DNA from: CAVQZC01 sp963718315
GTDB lineage: Bacteria; Actinomycetota; Thermoleophilia; Gaiellales; JAICJC01
Length of the DNA stretch: 64,000 nt
Direction of reading: 5' to 3'
Assembly (NCBI GenBank): GCA_963718315.1
Contig: CAVQZC010000007.1
Span: 310,001 to 374,000, forward strand
Position 1 is the stretch's first letter. The number at the start of each line of letters is the position of its first letter. The notes under the pieces are model-generated. The model saw nothing but the letters and a program-made list of their open reading frames with translations, was not told where the DNA came from and did not search any database. Positions 52,026 through 60,938 of this stretch are shown here, in pieces. A program made the translations under genes and the position numbers.

Positions 52026-53966
52026 ATGCCAGTAACGCGTCGGCAGGCTGCGGGACTGCACCGGGTGCTTGGCACCTCGGCGCTGTTCTCGACGGCCTAC
52101 GGCAACGTCGGCTCGTCGATCTACTACGCGCTCGGCCTGGTCACGGCGTACGCGCTGGGGCTGACGCCGATCGCGTTCTTCGTGTCGGGCGCCATCTTCT
52201 TCTTCACCGCCGTCACCTACGCCGAGGCGACCGCCCGCTTCCCCGAGGCCGGCGGCTCGTCGTCGTTCACCCGCCACGCGTTCAACGAGTTCGTCTCGTT
52301 CTTTGCCGGCTGGGCGCAGATGCTGAACTACACGGTCACGATCGCGATCTCGGCCGTGTTCGTGCCGCACTACCTCGACCGCTTCTGGCCGGGCCACCTG
52401 ATCGGCCACCCGGGCGACATCATCGGCGGCGCGATCGTGGTCGGCTTCCTGGCGACGCTCAACGTGGTCGGGGTCAAGGAGGCCGCCGGCCTGAACATCT
52501 TCCTGGCCCTGACCGACCTCGCCACCCAGGCGCTGCTTGTGATCATCGGCCTGTTCGCGGTGTTCTCGCCGACCGTCCTGCGCGACAACGTGCACCTGGG
52601 AGTCACCCCCAGCTGGACGCATTTCATCATCGCCATCCCGGTCGCGATGGTTGCCTATACGGGCATCGAGACGGTCTCCAACATGGCCGAGGAGGCGATC
52701 GATCCGCCTCGCCACGTCCCGGCGGCGATCATGTACGTGGTGGCGGCGGTGTTTGCCATCTACGCGTTCCTGCCGTCGGTGGCGCTGTCCGCGATGCCCG
52801 TCAAGCCGGCCACCGCCCAGCAGGCGGCGATCACACACGACCCAAAGTTCGGCTGCGCCAGCCAGGCCCAGGTCAGCCAGGGGGAACCGACTTCGCCCCT
52901 TGCCTGCCAGTACGCAAATGACCCGGTTGCGGGCCTGGTCGACAATCTCGGCCTGCCGAGCACGGTCCAGAACGGGCTCGGCTACTACGTCTCGATCCTG
53001 GCTGCCACGATCCTCGTGATCGCGACCAACGCCGGCATCATCGGCGTGTCCAGGCTGACCTACTCCATGGGCCAGCACCGCCAGCTCCCGGAGGCGCTGC
53101 GGCGGGTGCACCCCCGGTACAACACCCCCTACATCGCGATCATCGCCTACAGCCTGATCGCGATCGTCCTGATGATCGGAAACGCCACGTTTCTGGGGAA
53201 CCTGTACGCGTTCGGGGCCATGCTCTCGTTCACCCTGGCGCATGCCGCCGTGATCTGGATGCGGCGGACGATGCCCGACGACATGCCCTGGCGTGGCCCG
53301 CTCTCGTTCCACGTCGGCGGCTACGACGTCCCCGGGTTCGCCATCCTGGGCGGCATCGGCACTGGACTGGCGTTCCTGGTCACGATAGGGCTCCACATCT
53401 CCGACCACGTGGCGCCGGTCGGGTTCCTCTGGCTGCTCTTCGGGATGGTCCTGTACATCGTGTACCGCAAGTACCTGGGACTGCCGCTAGCCGAGACGGT
53501 GCTCGCCGAGCAGGCGGCGATGGGGCCGACGGTCGAGGTCGAGTACCGCTCGATCCTGATGCCGATCGCGTCCGGCCGGGTCGACGACGAGATGACCGCG
53601 ACGGCGCTCAAGCTGGCCGCGGAGTCCCATACCAGCCTGGTCGTGATCTACCCGATCGAGGTGCCGCTGTCGCAGCCGATCTCCTCGCCGATGGAGGCCG
53701 AGACGGCCGAGGCCGAGCGCGAGCTGAAGGAGGCTGCCGCGCTGGGGCGCGAGTACGGCGTACGCGTCATCACCCGGATCGTCCGCACACGCAACGTCGG
53801 CGAGGCGATCGTCGAGGAGGCCGACCGCCGCGGCTCCGAGATCATCGTCATCGGCGCCGGGCTCCGTCCGCGGGCCGGGCAGCGGATGCTCGGGCCGAAG
53901 GTCGACTACGTGCTGCGGCACGCCAAATGCCGGGTGATGGTCGGCGCCCTGCCGGCGAGCGGCTGA
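52026..53966 (+). CDS. Amino-acid permease (APC family) with C-terminal UspA domain
   Basis: 646 residues. About 12 membrane helices: the first carries TAYGNVGSSIYYALGLVTAY (unwound substrate loop GNVGSSI). The cytoplasmic C-terminus from about 495 is a UspA-like domain (YRSILMPIASGRVDDEMTAT; SEIIVIGAGLRPRAGQRMLG). Its ATP loop is degenerate: G-x-x-L-R replaces G-S/T near the end. A periplasmic loop near 265-300 holds two Cys. APC-Usp fusions are thought to let nucleotides control transport. Substrate unknown. Confidence 0.9.
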   Translation: MPVTRRQAAGLHRVLGTSALFSTAYGNVGSSIYYALGLVTAYALGLTPIAFFVSGAIFFFTAVTYAEATARFPEAGGSSSFTRHAFNEFVSFFAGWAQMLNYTVTIAISAVFVPHYLDRFWPGHLIGHPGDIIGGAIVVGFLATLNVVGVKEAAGLNIFLALTDLATQALLVIIGLFAVFSPTVLRDNVHLGVTPSWTHFIIAIPVAMVAYTGIETVSNMAEEAIDPPRHVPAAIMYVVAAVFAIYAFLPSVALSAMPVKPATAQQAAITHDPKFGCASQAQVSQGEPTSPLACQYANDPVAGLVDNLGLPSTVQNGLGYYVSILAATILVIATNAGIIGVSRLTYSMGQHRQLPEALRRVHPRYNTPYIAIIAYSLIAIVLMIGNATFLGNLYAFGAMLSFTLAHAAVIWMRRTMPDDMPWRGPLSFHVGGYDVPGFAILGGIGTGLAFLVTIGLHISDHVAPVGFLWLLFGMVLYIVYRKYLGLPLAETVLAEQAAMGPTVEVEYRSILMPIASGRVDDEMTATALKLAAESHTSLVVIYPIEVPLSQPISSPMEAETAEAERELKEAAALGREYGVRVITRIVRTRNVGEAIVEEADRRGSEIIVIGAGLRPRAGQRMLGPKVDYVLRHAKCRVMVGALPASG

Positions 53967-54124
53967 TGCTGCTGCGGGTCAACCACTTCCTGGCTGTCCT
54001 GTTCGTCGTCCTCGGCGTCGCGCTGCTGGTCAGGACGGCCACCGTGCATGGCGGCCAGGTCGGTTACCTGATGGGCGCGGTCTTCATCGTCCTCGGCGCC
54101 CTGCGCTGGCGAGCGCTCCATTGA
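53966..54124 (+). CDS. Small two-helix membrane protein after the permease
   Basis: 52 residues: MLLRVNHFLAVLFVVLGVAL, then LVRTATVHGGQVG and YLMGAVFIVLGALRW. ATG overlaps the permease stop by one base (TGATG), so co-translated. Not recognised; possibly a permease subunit. The repeat copy starts 30 bases downstream. Confidence 0.65.
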   Translation: MLLRVNHFLAVLFVVLGVALLVRTATVHGGQVGYLMGAVFIVLGALRWRALH

Positions 54125-54154
54125 ACGGGGTGTCAGCCTGTCACCGATGGTTTG

Positions 54155-54321
54155 AGAAGGTCTGACGGCACGCCTCGCGGCGTCTGGCGGCGTCGGACTG
54201 GCGCAGGAGCGCTATGCCGCGTCTTGCCCAGATGAACTCCATATATGGGCTTCATCGCGGCATGGCCTCCTGCTGGCCCGCCACTCGCCAGCCATCCACG
54301 ATCCGTGACGTCAGACCTTCT
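54155..54321. mobile_element. 167-bp inverted-repeat element (copy 2, reverse orientation)
   Basis: Ends AGAAGGTCTGACG (54155-54167) and CGTCAGACCTTCT (54309-54321) form a perfect 13-bp inverted repeat. The interior 54215-54308 is the reverse complement of the left half of the 27.6-kb copy with a few changes (for example TATATGG for TATACGG). It lacks the roughly 55-bp palindrome block seen there. Both ends carry C-to-G changes at the same symmetric position, so the arms co-vary. The last T is also the first base of the next gene's -10. Confidence 0.75.
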
Positions 54322-54326
54322 AAGCT
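54321..54326 (+). promoter_or_regulatory. -10 element for the second permease, at the repeat boundary
   Basis: TAAGCT, 6 bases before ATG 54333. Its first T is the terminal base of the repeat element. Confidence 0.45.
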
Positions 54327-54332
54327 AGTTCG

Positions 54333-56275
54333 ATGGCGCGCAAGATCCCCGTACTGAACAGGATGCTCGGCGCCCCGGCGCTGTACGCGATCGCCTACGG
54401 CGAGATCGGGAGCTCCCTGTACTACGCGCTGGGAATCACGGCGGTCTACGCGCTGTCGCTGACGCCCGTGATCTTCCTGGTCGCGGGCGCGATCTTCGTG
54501 CTGGCGGCCGCGTCGTACGCCGAGGGCGGGGCCACGCTGGCCGATACGGGCGGAGCGTCGGCGTTCGCCCGGCGCGCGTTCAACGACCTGGTCGGGTTCA
54601 TCGCCGGCTGGGCGACCGTGCTCGACTACGTGATCGCGATCTCGCTGGCGGCGCTCTTCATCCCGCACTACGTGACCGGCGCCTTCGGCAACGTCGACAT
54701 GTTCACCGGCCGCGAGTCGACCGCGCTCGCTGTGGTCGTGGTCGTGATCGTCACGGCGCTTCGGCTGGTGCGGCGGGCCGACCTCTACATGGAGGCCGTG
54801 GTGGTCTCGCTGCTCGACCTGCTGGTGCAGGTGGGGCTGGCGGCGCTCGGCCTGGCCCTGCTCTGGAACTGGGGCGCGCTGAAGCACGACGTCAACCTGG
54901 GGGTCGAGCCGACCTGGAACTCGCTGGCCTTCTCATTGCCGATCGCGATGGTCGGCTTCACCGGCCTCGAGAAGCTGACCGGCCTGGCGTCACTCGCCAA
55001 GGATCCCGTTCGCACCGTGCCGCGCGCCCTCCGCAGCTCGGTGTTCACGGTCGTCGTCGTGTATGCGGCGATGGCAACGGCGGCGACGTCGGCGTTTCCC
55101 CCCACCGCGATCCCTCGCAGCCGGCCGGGTACTCGAGCGAGCTGTCCACGAAGTGGCTGGATGCGCCGATACTGGGACTGGCCTCGGCAGTCGGATCGCA
55201 TTTCCCGCACCCGGTCGACGTGGCCCTGCGGGTGCTCGTCGGCCTGACGGCGACGGTGATCCTGCTGCTGGCGATGGCGACCAGCTTCTCGGGCTGCGCC
55301 CGGCTCACCTCCGCCATGGGCGAGCACCTTCAGCTGCCGTCGATCTTCGCGCGGCGCAGCAGACGCACGCTGACGCCGCCCGCTGGACTTGCCGCGGTCG
55401 GCGTCCTCTCCGCGGTCTTCCTGATCGTGGGGGCGTTCTTCCAGGGCGAGGAGATCCTGACCCTGGCGTCGATCTACAGCTTCGGCATCCTGATCGCACT
55501 GTTCCTGGCCCAGGTCTCGATCATCTGGCTGAGGATCATGGAGCCCGAGATGCCGCGGCCGTTCATGATGCGCGGCAACGTCCGGATCCGCGGAAGGCTG
55601 GTGCCCGTGACCGCCGCGGTCGGCGCGGTGGCCGCCTTTGCCGCGTGGATCATCGCCCTCGGCACCCACCCGGGAGCGCGCGACGTCGGCGTCCTCTGGA
55701 TGGCCGGCGGTATCGCGATCTACGCGGCGATCCGCGTGCGGGCGGGACAGCCGATGCTGGAGCGGGTCGAGCCGACGGCGCCGCCGCCGGAGGAGTGGCT
55801 CGCCACCCCGTCGGGACCGATCGTGGTGCCGCTGGAGCGCAACGACGCCATCGGCGAGGAGATGATGGCGACGGCGATGCGGTTGGCGGCCGAGAACAAC
55901 TCGCCCGTCGTCGGGGTCAGCGCCATCATGATCCCGGTGCGGGAGCCGATCGACTCCCCGCGGCCGGAGCGCGAACAGGAGGTCGAGGAGGTGCAGCGCG
56001 CCGCGCAGGCGCTCGCCCTCGAGTACCACGTGCCCTACACGCCGGTGGTCGGGCGCACCCGCAGCCCGGGGCGAATGATCGTCGATGCGGCCGTGGAGCA
56101 CGAGGCCGCACTGATCGTGATCGGCGCGCCGGACAAGCGGCGGCTGGCGAAGAGCCGTGAGGAGGCAGTGTTCGGCTCGACGGTCGACTTCGTGCTCCGG
56201 CGCGCTCCCTGCCGGGTGATCGTCACGCACTTCCCCGCCGCAGCCGTGGGCGCCGAGGAAGCGGTGACCCACTGA
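54333..56275 (+). CDS. Amino-acid permease (APC family) with C-terminal UspA domain, second copy, one frameshift
   Basis: About 647 residues, a paralogue of the permease at 52.0 kb (shared AIAYGEIGSSLYYALGITAV; GWATVLDYVIAISLAALFIP). The frame changes at 55096-55102, in a run of six C; adding one C restores HRDPSQPAGYSSELSTKWLD. The C-terminal UspA domain keeps a good ATP loop end, VFGSTVDFVLRRAPCRVIV, unlike the first copy. Substrate unknown. Followed 8 bases later by the MFS gene. Confidence 0.88.
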
Positions 56276-56283
56276 AGCTGGGG

Positions 56284-57486
56284 TTGCCCTCGCACCCGGC
56301 GGTGCGGCGGCTGGTCACCGCCACGGCACTGGCATCGGGCGGAGTCGAGGCGGGTGCGGTCGCGCTGGCGGTGATCACCTACCACCGGACGCACAGCACG
56401 ACCTGGGTGTCGGCGGTGCTGGTGGCGTCGCTGGGCCTCGCCGCCCTGTTCGGGCCTCTGGGCGGGGTGGTGGCCGATCGCCGGCCGCGGCGGCAGCTGA
56501 TGATCACGGTCGCCGTGCTCGAGGGCGCGATCTACCTGGGCATGATCGCGGCGACGCACACCTGGCAGCTGGTCGTGCTGGCTGCCGTGGCTGCCGCCGT
56601 CTACGCGCCGTTCGAGGCTGCACTGGCCGGCGTGATGCCCAACCTGGTGCCGGACTCCGAGCTGAACCGGGCGACCGCTGCGCTGGCGGCCGGAGCGCAG
56701 ACGGCCGTGCTGGCCGCGCCGGTGCTCGCCGGGCTGCTGGCCGAGGCGGCGGGCGGGGGCCCGGCGTTTGCCGCAGTCGCCGTCTGCTTCCTGGTAGCGG
56801 CGGTCTTGGTCGGCACCGTGAAGGGCCGGTTCGAGGGTGAGCGGCACGAGCGCTCGACGGTCGCCCACGAGCTGCGGGCGGGGCTGCGCGCGCTGTGGGG
56901 CCAGCCGGTGATCGCAGCGACCACCGTGTCGGCGACGATCGCGGTCGCCTTTGCCGGCGCCACGCTGGTCGCCCAGGTGGCCCTGGCCGAGCAGGTCTTC
57001 CACCGCGGCGGCTTCGGGTACGGCCTGATGACCAGCGGAGTCGGGGCGGGACTGATCCTTGGCAGCGCCGTCGCGGGCATCCTCAGCGACCGCCGTCCGC
57101 CGCTGCAGCTGTTCGTGCTCGGGATGGGCAGCTTCGGCATCTGCCTGGGGCTGGTCTCGATCGCTCCGCTGTTCATCGTCGCGCTGGGCCTGCTGGTCGT
57201 CGCCGGGTTCGGCAATGGGATGACCAACACGACCGAGATGCTGCTCTATCAGCGGCTGATCCCGAACCAGCTGATCGGCCGCGTGCGAGGAGCAGCGCTG
57301 TCCCTGATCCGAGCCACCTACGCGACGTCGATCGTGCTCGGCGGCGTGCTCATCCAACCGGTGGGCACGCGCGGGGTGTATGCGATAGCCGGCGCGGCCA
57401 CGCTGCTGGGCACGTTGCCGGCGCTATGGGCCTACCTCAGCCAGCGCGCTCGAGGACCGGCAGGACCACCGGCGCCGAGCGGCTGA
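56284..57486 (+). CDS. Major facilitator superfamily transporter
   Basis: About 400 residues, 12 membrane helices. The loop 2-3 motif GPLGGVVADRRPRRQLM is clear, and its repeat in the second half reads AGILSDRRPPLQ. Resembles the MFS_3/enterobactin-exporter-like branch. Start TTG 56284 is assumed, as no ATG or GTG is near. Likely an exporter; cargo unknown. The 3' end overlaps the convergent hom gene by 50 bases. Confidence 0.85.
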   Translation: MPSHPAVRRLVTATALASGGVEAGAVALAVITYHRTHSTTWVSAVLVASLGLAALFGPLGGVVADRRPRRQLMITVAVLEGAIYLGMIAATHTWQLVVLAAVAAAVYAPFEAALAGVMPNLVPDSELNRATAALAAGAQTAVLAAPVLAGLLAEAAGGGPAFAAVAVCFLVAAVLVGTVKGRFEGERHERSTVAHELRAGLRALWGQPVIAATTVSATIAVAFAGATLVAQVALAEQVFHRGGFGYGLMTSGVGAGLILGSAVAGILSDRRPPLQLFVLGMGSFGICLGLVSIAPLFIVALGLLVVAGFGNGMTNTTEMLLYQRLIPNQLIGRVRGAALSLIRATYATSIVLGGVLIQPVGTRGVYAIAGAATLLGTLPALWAYLSQRARGPAGPPAPSG

Positions 57487-58714
57487 AGGGGTGCTCGGCG
57501 ACCGCAGCCGCGGCTCGCCGGACGGCGCCCTCGGGCGCGGCGTGCGTGAGGATCACGATGTGGACGCCCTCGCCGTTGCCGCGCTGGACGACCTGGGCGA
57601 CGGAGACTCCCTCGTGCGCCAGATGCTGCGCCACCTGTGCCAGCACGCCGGGCGTGTCGTCCACCGCGACGCGCAGGTAGCTCGGGCTGATGAGCTGGTC
57701 GGAGGGGAACCGCTCCAGAGCCCGGTAGTAGCCGTCGTGCTGGAGGAATCCGGTGCCCTGCGTGCCGATCACCGCCAGCAGGTCGCCGATCACCGCCGTC
57801 GCCGTCTCCTCGCCGCCGGCGCCGGGCCCTTCGAGGATCACCTCGCGGATCGAGCGGCCCTGCAGCATCACCGCGTTGAACGCGCCGCCGACCGAGGCCA
57901 GGGGGTGGTCCTGCCCGAGCAGGCAGGGGTGCACGCGGGCGGTCACCCGGCCGTCCGACATCCGCGCCGAGGCGATCAGCTTCACCCGATAGCCGAGCTC
58001 GGCAGCGTGCTGGACGTCGGCCAGGTCGAGGGTGTCGATGCCCGTGTGCTCGACCTCCTCCAGCCGCATCCGGGTATGGAACGCGATGCCGCCGAGGATC
58101 GCGATCTTGGCGGCCGCGTCGGCCCCCGTCACGTCCTCGGTGGGGTCGGCCTCCGCATACCCAAGCTCCTGTGCCTCCGCCAGCGCCTCGTCGTAGCTGG
58201 CGCCGGCCTCGATCATCCGGCTGAGGATGAAGTTGGTGGTGCCGTTCACGATCCCGTCGATGCGGTGCACGTTGGTCACGATCATGGACTCGCGCAGCAC
58301 CTTGACCACCGGGATCGCCGCGCACACGCTGGCCTCGAAGCGGAGCTGGACGCCATGCCGCTCGGCCTCTCCGAACAGCTCCTCGCCGTGGCGGGCCAGC
58401 AGCTGCTTGTTGGCCGAGACGACCGACTTGCCCGAGCGGATCAGGTCGAGCACGTAGCCGCGGGTCGGCTCGATGCCGCCCATCACCTCGGCCACCACCT
58501 GGATCTCGGGATCGTCGCGCAGCCGGGCGAAGTCGGTCTGCAGCAGCCCGGCCGGGGCGTCGGGGCGCCTGAGCGGGTCGCGGACGAGCGCGACGGCGAC
58601 CGTGACCGGCTGCCCGGTGACGCGCTCGATCGCCTCGCTGCTCTCGGTCAGCAGGCGGTGCACGGCCGACCCGACGGTGCCATACCCCAGTAACCCGATC
58701 TTGATCTCTGGCAT
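57437..58714 (-). CDS. hom: Homoserine dehydrogenase
   Basis: Reduces aspartate semialdehyde to homoserine (threonine/methionine branch). 425 residues. NAD(P) site IKIGLLGYGTVGSAVHRLL, VSANKQLLARHGEEL, IDGIVNGTTNFILSRM, catalytic Asp/Lys in EADPTEDVTGADAAAKIAIL. C-terminal ACT domain (LRVAVDDTPGVLAQVAQHLA) allows feedback control by threonine. TATCGT stands 7 bases before the ATG. Divergent from the RCK-thrC-thrB cluster, so the pathway is split across a shared promoter region. Confidence 0.96.
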   Translation of the reverse strand: MPEIKIGLLGYGTVGSAVHRLLTESSEAIERVTGQPVTVAVALVRDPLRRPDAPAGLLQTDFARLRDDPEIQVVAEVMGGIEPTRGYVLDLIRSGKSVVSANKQLLARHGEELFGEAERHGVQLRFEASVCAAIPVVKVLRESMIVTNVHRIDGIVNGTTNFILSRMIEAGASYDEALAEAQELGYAEADPTEDVTGADAAAKIAILGGIAFHTRMRLEEVEHTGIDTLDLADVQHAAELGYRVKLIASARMSDGRVTARVHPCLLGQDHPLASVGGAFNAVMLQGRSIREVILEGPGAGGEETATAVIGDLLAVIGTQGTGFLQHDGYYRALERFPSDQLISPSYLRVAVDDTPGVLAQVAQHLAHEGVSVAQVVQRGNGEGVHIVILTHAAPEGAVRRAAAAVAEHPFSRSAPVVLPVLERAG

Positions 58715-58721
58715 TCGGCGC

Positions 58722-58727
58722 ACGATA
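58722..58727 (-). promoter_or_regulatory. -10 element for leaderless hom
   Basis: TATCGT on the minus strand, 7 bases before ATG 58714. Confidence 0.5.
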
Positions 58728-58774
58728 CCGCCGCCTCTCCGGCCGTGACGCCGCAGGTGATCCGCCAAACTCTG

Positions 58775-58780
58775 TACCCT
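58775..58780 (+). promoter_or_regulatory. -10 element for the RCK-thrC-thrB operon
   Basis: TACCCT, 6 bases before ATG 58787; back-to-back with the hom promoter, 47 bases apart. Confidence 0.5.
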
Positions 58781-58786
58781 AAAGCC

Positions 58787-59203
58787 ATGAAACTGCTGAT
58801 CGTGGGGTGCGGCCGCGTCGGTTCCGGCATCGCCGCCCGGATGGCCGCCGACGGCCACGACGTGGCGGTCATCGACGATGACCCGGAGGCGCTGCAGCGC
58901 CTGCCCGAGGACTGGCCCGGCCAGTTCATCCACGGCCACGGCCTCGAGCTCGGCGTCCTCAAGGAGGGCGGGATCGAGACCGCCGACGCCGTGGTCGTCG
59001 CCACCAGCGGCGACAACACGAACCTGGTGATCGCTCAGATCGCCCAGACCCGGTTCCAGGCGCCGTGCGTCGTCACTCGTGTGCTCGACCCCGCCCGCGC
59101 GGCGTTCTACGAGACGCTCGGCCTGCAGACGGTGTGCCCGACGTCCGGCGCGATCGACCAGGCGTACAACGCGATCTGTGCGACCCCCGGCCGGATCGGG
59201 TAA
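58787..59203 (+). CDS. TrkA-N (RCK) domain protein, N-domain only
   Basis: 138 residues: LLIVGCGRVGSGIAARMAAD with the Rossmann GxGxxG, VAVIDDDPEAL, GHGLELGVLKEGGIETADAV. It stops after the N-terminal RCK domain, without TrkA_C. The second RCK gene follows 10 bases later, so the two probably form a hetero-oligomeric K+ channel/transporter gate. Start ATG 58787 fits the promoter; upstream starts are not needed. Confidence 0.9.
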   Translation: MKLLIVGCGRVGSGIAARMAADGHDVAVIDDDPEALQRLPEDWPGQFIHGHGLELGVLKEGGIETADAVVVATSGDNTNLVIAQIAQTRFQAPCVVTRVLDPARAAFYETLGLQTVCPTSGAIDQAYNAICATPGRIG

Positions 59204-59212
59204 GGGGAGCCG

Positions 59213-59872
59213 GTGTACATCCTGATCGTGGGCGGCGGCAAGGTGGGTAGCAACCTGACCGGGACGCTGATGAAGATGGGTCACGAGGTGACTCTGATCG
59301 AGAACGACCGCGAGCGGTACCAGCTGCTGGAGGAGCGGTTCGAGCACGTTGTCCGGCCGGGCGACGGAACCGAACTGTTCGTCCTGGAGCGGGCCGGCGT
59401 GGAGCGGGCCGACCTGGTGGTCGCCGTCACCGGTGACGACGAGGACAACATCATCGTCTGCCAGGTCGCCAAGGAGAAGTACGGCGTGCCCAAGGTGATC
59501 GCGCGCATCAACGATCCCCGCAACCAGCCGCACTTCGAGATGGTCGGCATCAACCTGACCGTGTCCGCGACCGCCACCATCCTGGCGCTGATCGAGCACG
59601 AGCTCCCCCAGCACGAGCTGGTCACGCTGATCGATCTGCGCCGCGAGAACCTGGAGATCGTCGAGTTCGCGATCAGCGAGCACTCGCCGGCCGCCGGCCG
59701 GATGGTGCGCGAGCTGAACCTGCCCAGCCGCTCGCGGCTGATCTCTGTCAGCCGAGAGGGCAGGGCCGAGATCGCGATCGGCGACACGCGGCTGATTCCC
59801 GGCGACCTGGTGATGGCGATCCTCGAGCCCGGCGCCGAGGACGAGCTGAAGCAGATGCTGATGCCCGCCTAA
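59213..59872 (+). CDS. Trk potassium uptake regulator TrkA (RCK N and C domains)
   Basis: 219 residues: YILIVGGGKVGSNLTGTLMK, VTLIENDRERYQLLEERF, then TrkA_C from about 140 (EIVEFAISEHSPAAGRMVRE; GDTRLIPGDLVMAILEPGAE). Binds NAD(H)/ATP and gates a K+ uptake system. No TrkH/KtrB membrane gene is in the window. GGGGAGCC precedes GTG 59213. Confidence 0.92.
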   Translation: MYILIVGGGKVGSNLTGTLMKMGHEVTLIENDRERYQLLEERFEHVVRPGDGTELFVLERAGVERADLVVAVTGDDEDNIIVCQVAKEKYGVPKVIARINDPRNQPHFEMVGINLTVSATATILALIEHELPQHELVTLIDLRRENLEIVEFAISEHSPAAGRMVRELNLPSRSRLISVSREGRAEIAIGDTRLIPGDLVMAILEPGAEDELKQMLMPA

Positions 59873-59894
59873 GGGCGGGCGGGCGGGAGGCGCG

Positions 59895-60938
59895 GTGACT
59901 GGTCTGATCGAGCGATACCGTGACCGCCTCCCGGTCACAGATGCGACGCCGGTGGTGACGCTGGGCGAGGGCGACACGCCGCTGCTGCCCGCTCCCCGGA
60001 TCTCGGAGCTGACCGGCGTCGAGGTCTACCTCAAGTACGAGGGCCCGAACCCGACCGGCTCGTTCAAGGACCGGGGAATGACGGTGGCCGTCTCCAAGGC
60101 GCTCGAGGACGGCGCGCGTGAGGCGGTCTGCGCCTCGACCGGCAACACGTCGGCGTCGGCCGCGGCGTACTGCGGCCGCGCCGGTATCCGTCTCGCCGTC
60201 GTCCTGCCGGAGGGCGCCATCGCCCGTGGGAAGCTGGCCCAGGCGCAGATCTGCGGCGCCCGCGTGATCGCGGTGCAGGGCAGCTTCGACGACGCGCTGG
60301 GACTCGTCCGCGGCCTGGTCGACCGGCGCCCGGTCGCCCTCCTGAACTCGATCAACCCCTATCGGCTGGAAGGCCAGAAGACCGCCGCGTTCGAGGTGCT
60401 GGAACAGCTTGGCGGGGCGCCCGACTGGGTGGCGCTGCCGGTCGGCAACGGCGGCAACATCACCGCCTACTGGATGGGGTTCAACGAGATGGGGTGGAGG
60501 CCGCGGATGCTGGCCGGCCAGGCAGCGGGAGCCGCGCCGCTGGTAACGCGGCGGCCGGTGGCCTCGCCGACGACCATCGCGACGGCGATTCGCATCGGCA
60601 ACCCGGCGCGGCTCGACCAGGCGCTGGCGGCGATCGACGACTCGGGCGGCGGGGTGCGCGCGATCGACGACGTGGGGATCCTGGCGGCGTACCGCCTGCT
60701 GGCGCAGGAGGAGGGGGTGTTCTGCGAGCCGGCATCGGCCGCCTCGGTGGCGGCGCTGCTGGAGGCCGTCACCGACGGCCTGGTCGAGCGCGGCTCGACT
60801 GCCGTCTGCGTGCTCACCGGGCACGGGCTGAAGGATCCCGACACGGCCGGCGCGGAAGGTGCCGAGATCGTGCGATGCCCGCCGGTGCTGGAGCGGCTCG
60901 AGGAGGTCGCCTTCGAGCTGGAACCGGCGCGTGCCTGA
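59895..60938 (+). CDS. thrC: Threonine synthase
   Basis: PLP enzyme forming threonine from O-phosphohomoserine. 347 residues, the short form. GEGDTPLLPAPRISELTGVE, PLP Lys in NPTGSFKDRGMTVAVSKAL, ASTGNTSASAAAYCGRAGI, PVGNGGNITAYWMGF, EPASAASVAALL. GTG start with GGGAGG upstream. Overlaps thrB by 8 bases. Confidence 0.96.
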   Translation: MTGLIERYRDRLPVTDATPVVTLGEGDTPLLPAPRISELTGVEVYLKYEGPNPTGSFKDRGMTVAVSKALEDGAREAVCASTGNTSASAAAYCGRAGIRLAVVLPEGAIARGKLAQAQICGARVIAVQGSFDDALGLVRGLVDRRPVALLNSINPYRLEGQKTAAFEVLEQLGGAPDWVALPVGNGGNITAYWMGFNEMGWRPRMLAGQAAGAAPLVTRRPVASPTTIATAIRIGNPARLDQALAAIDDSGGGVRAIDDVGILAAYRLLAQEEGVFCEPASAASVAALLEAVTDGLVERGSTAVCVLTGHGLKDPDTAGAEGAEIVRCPPVLERLEEVAFELEPARA

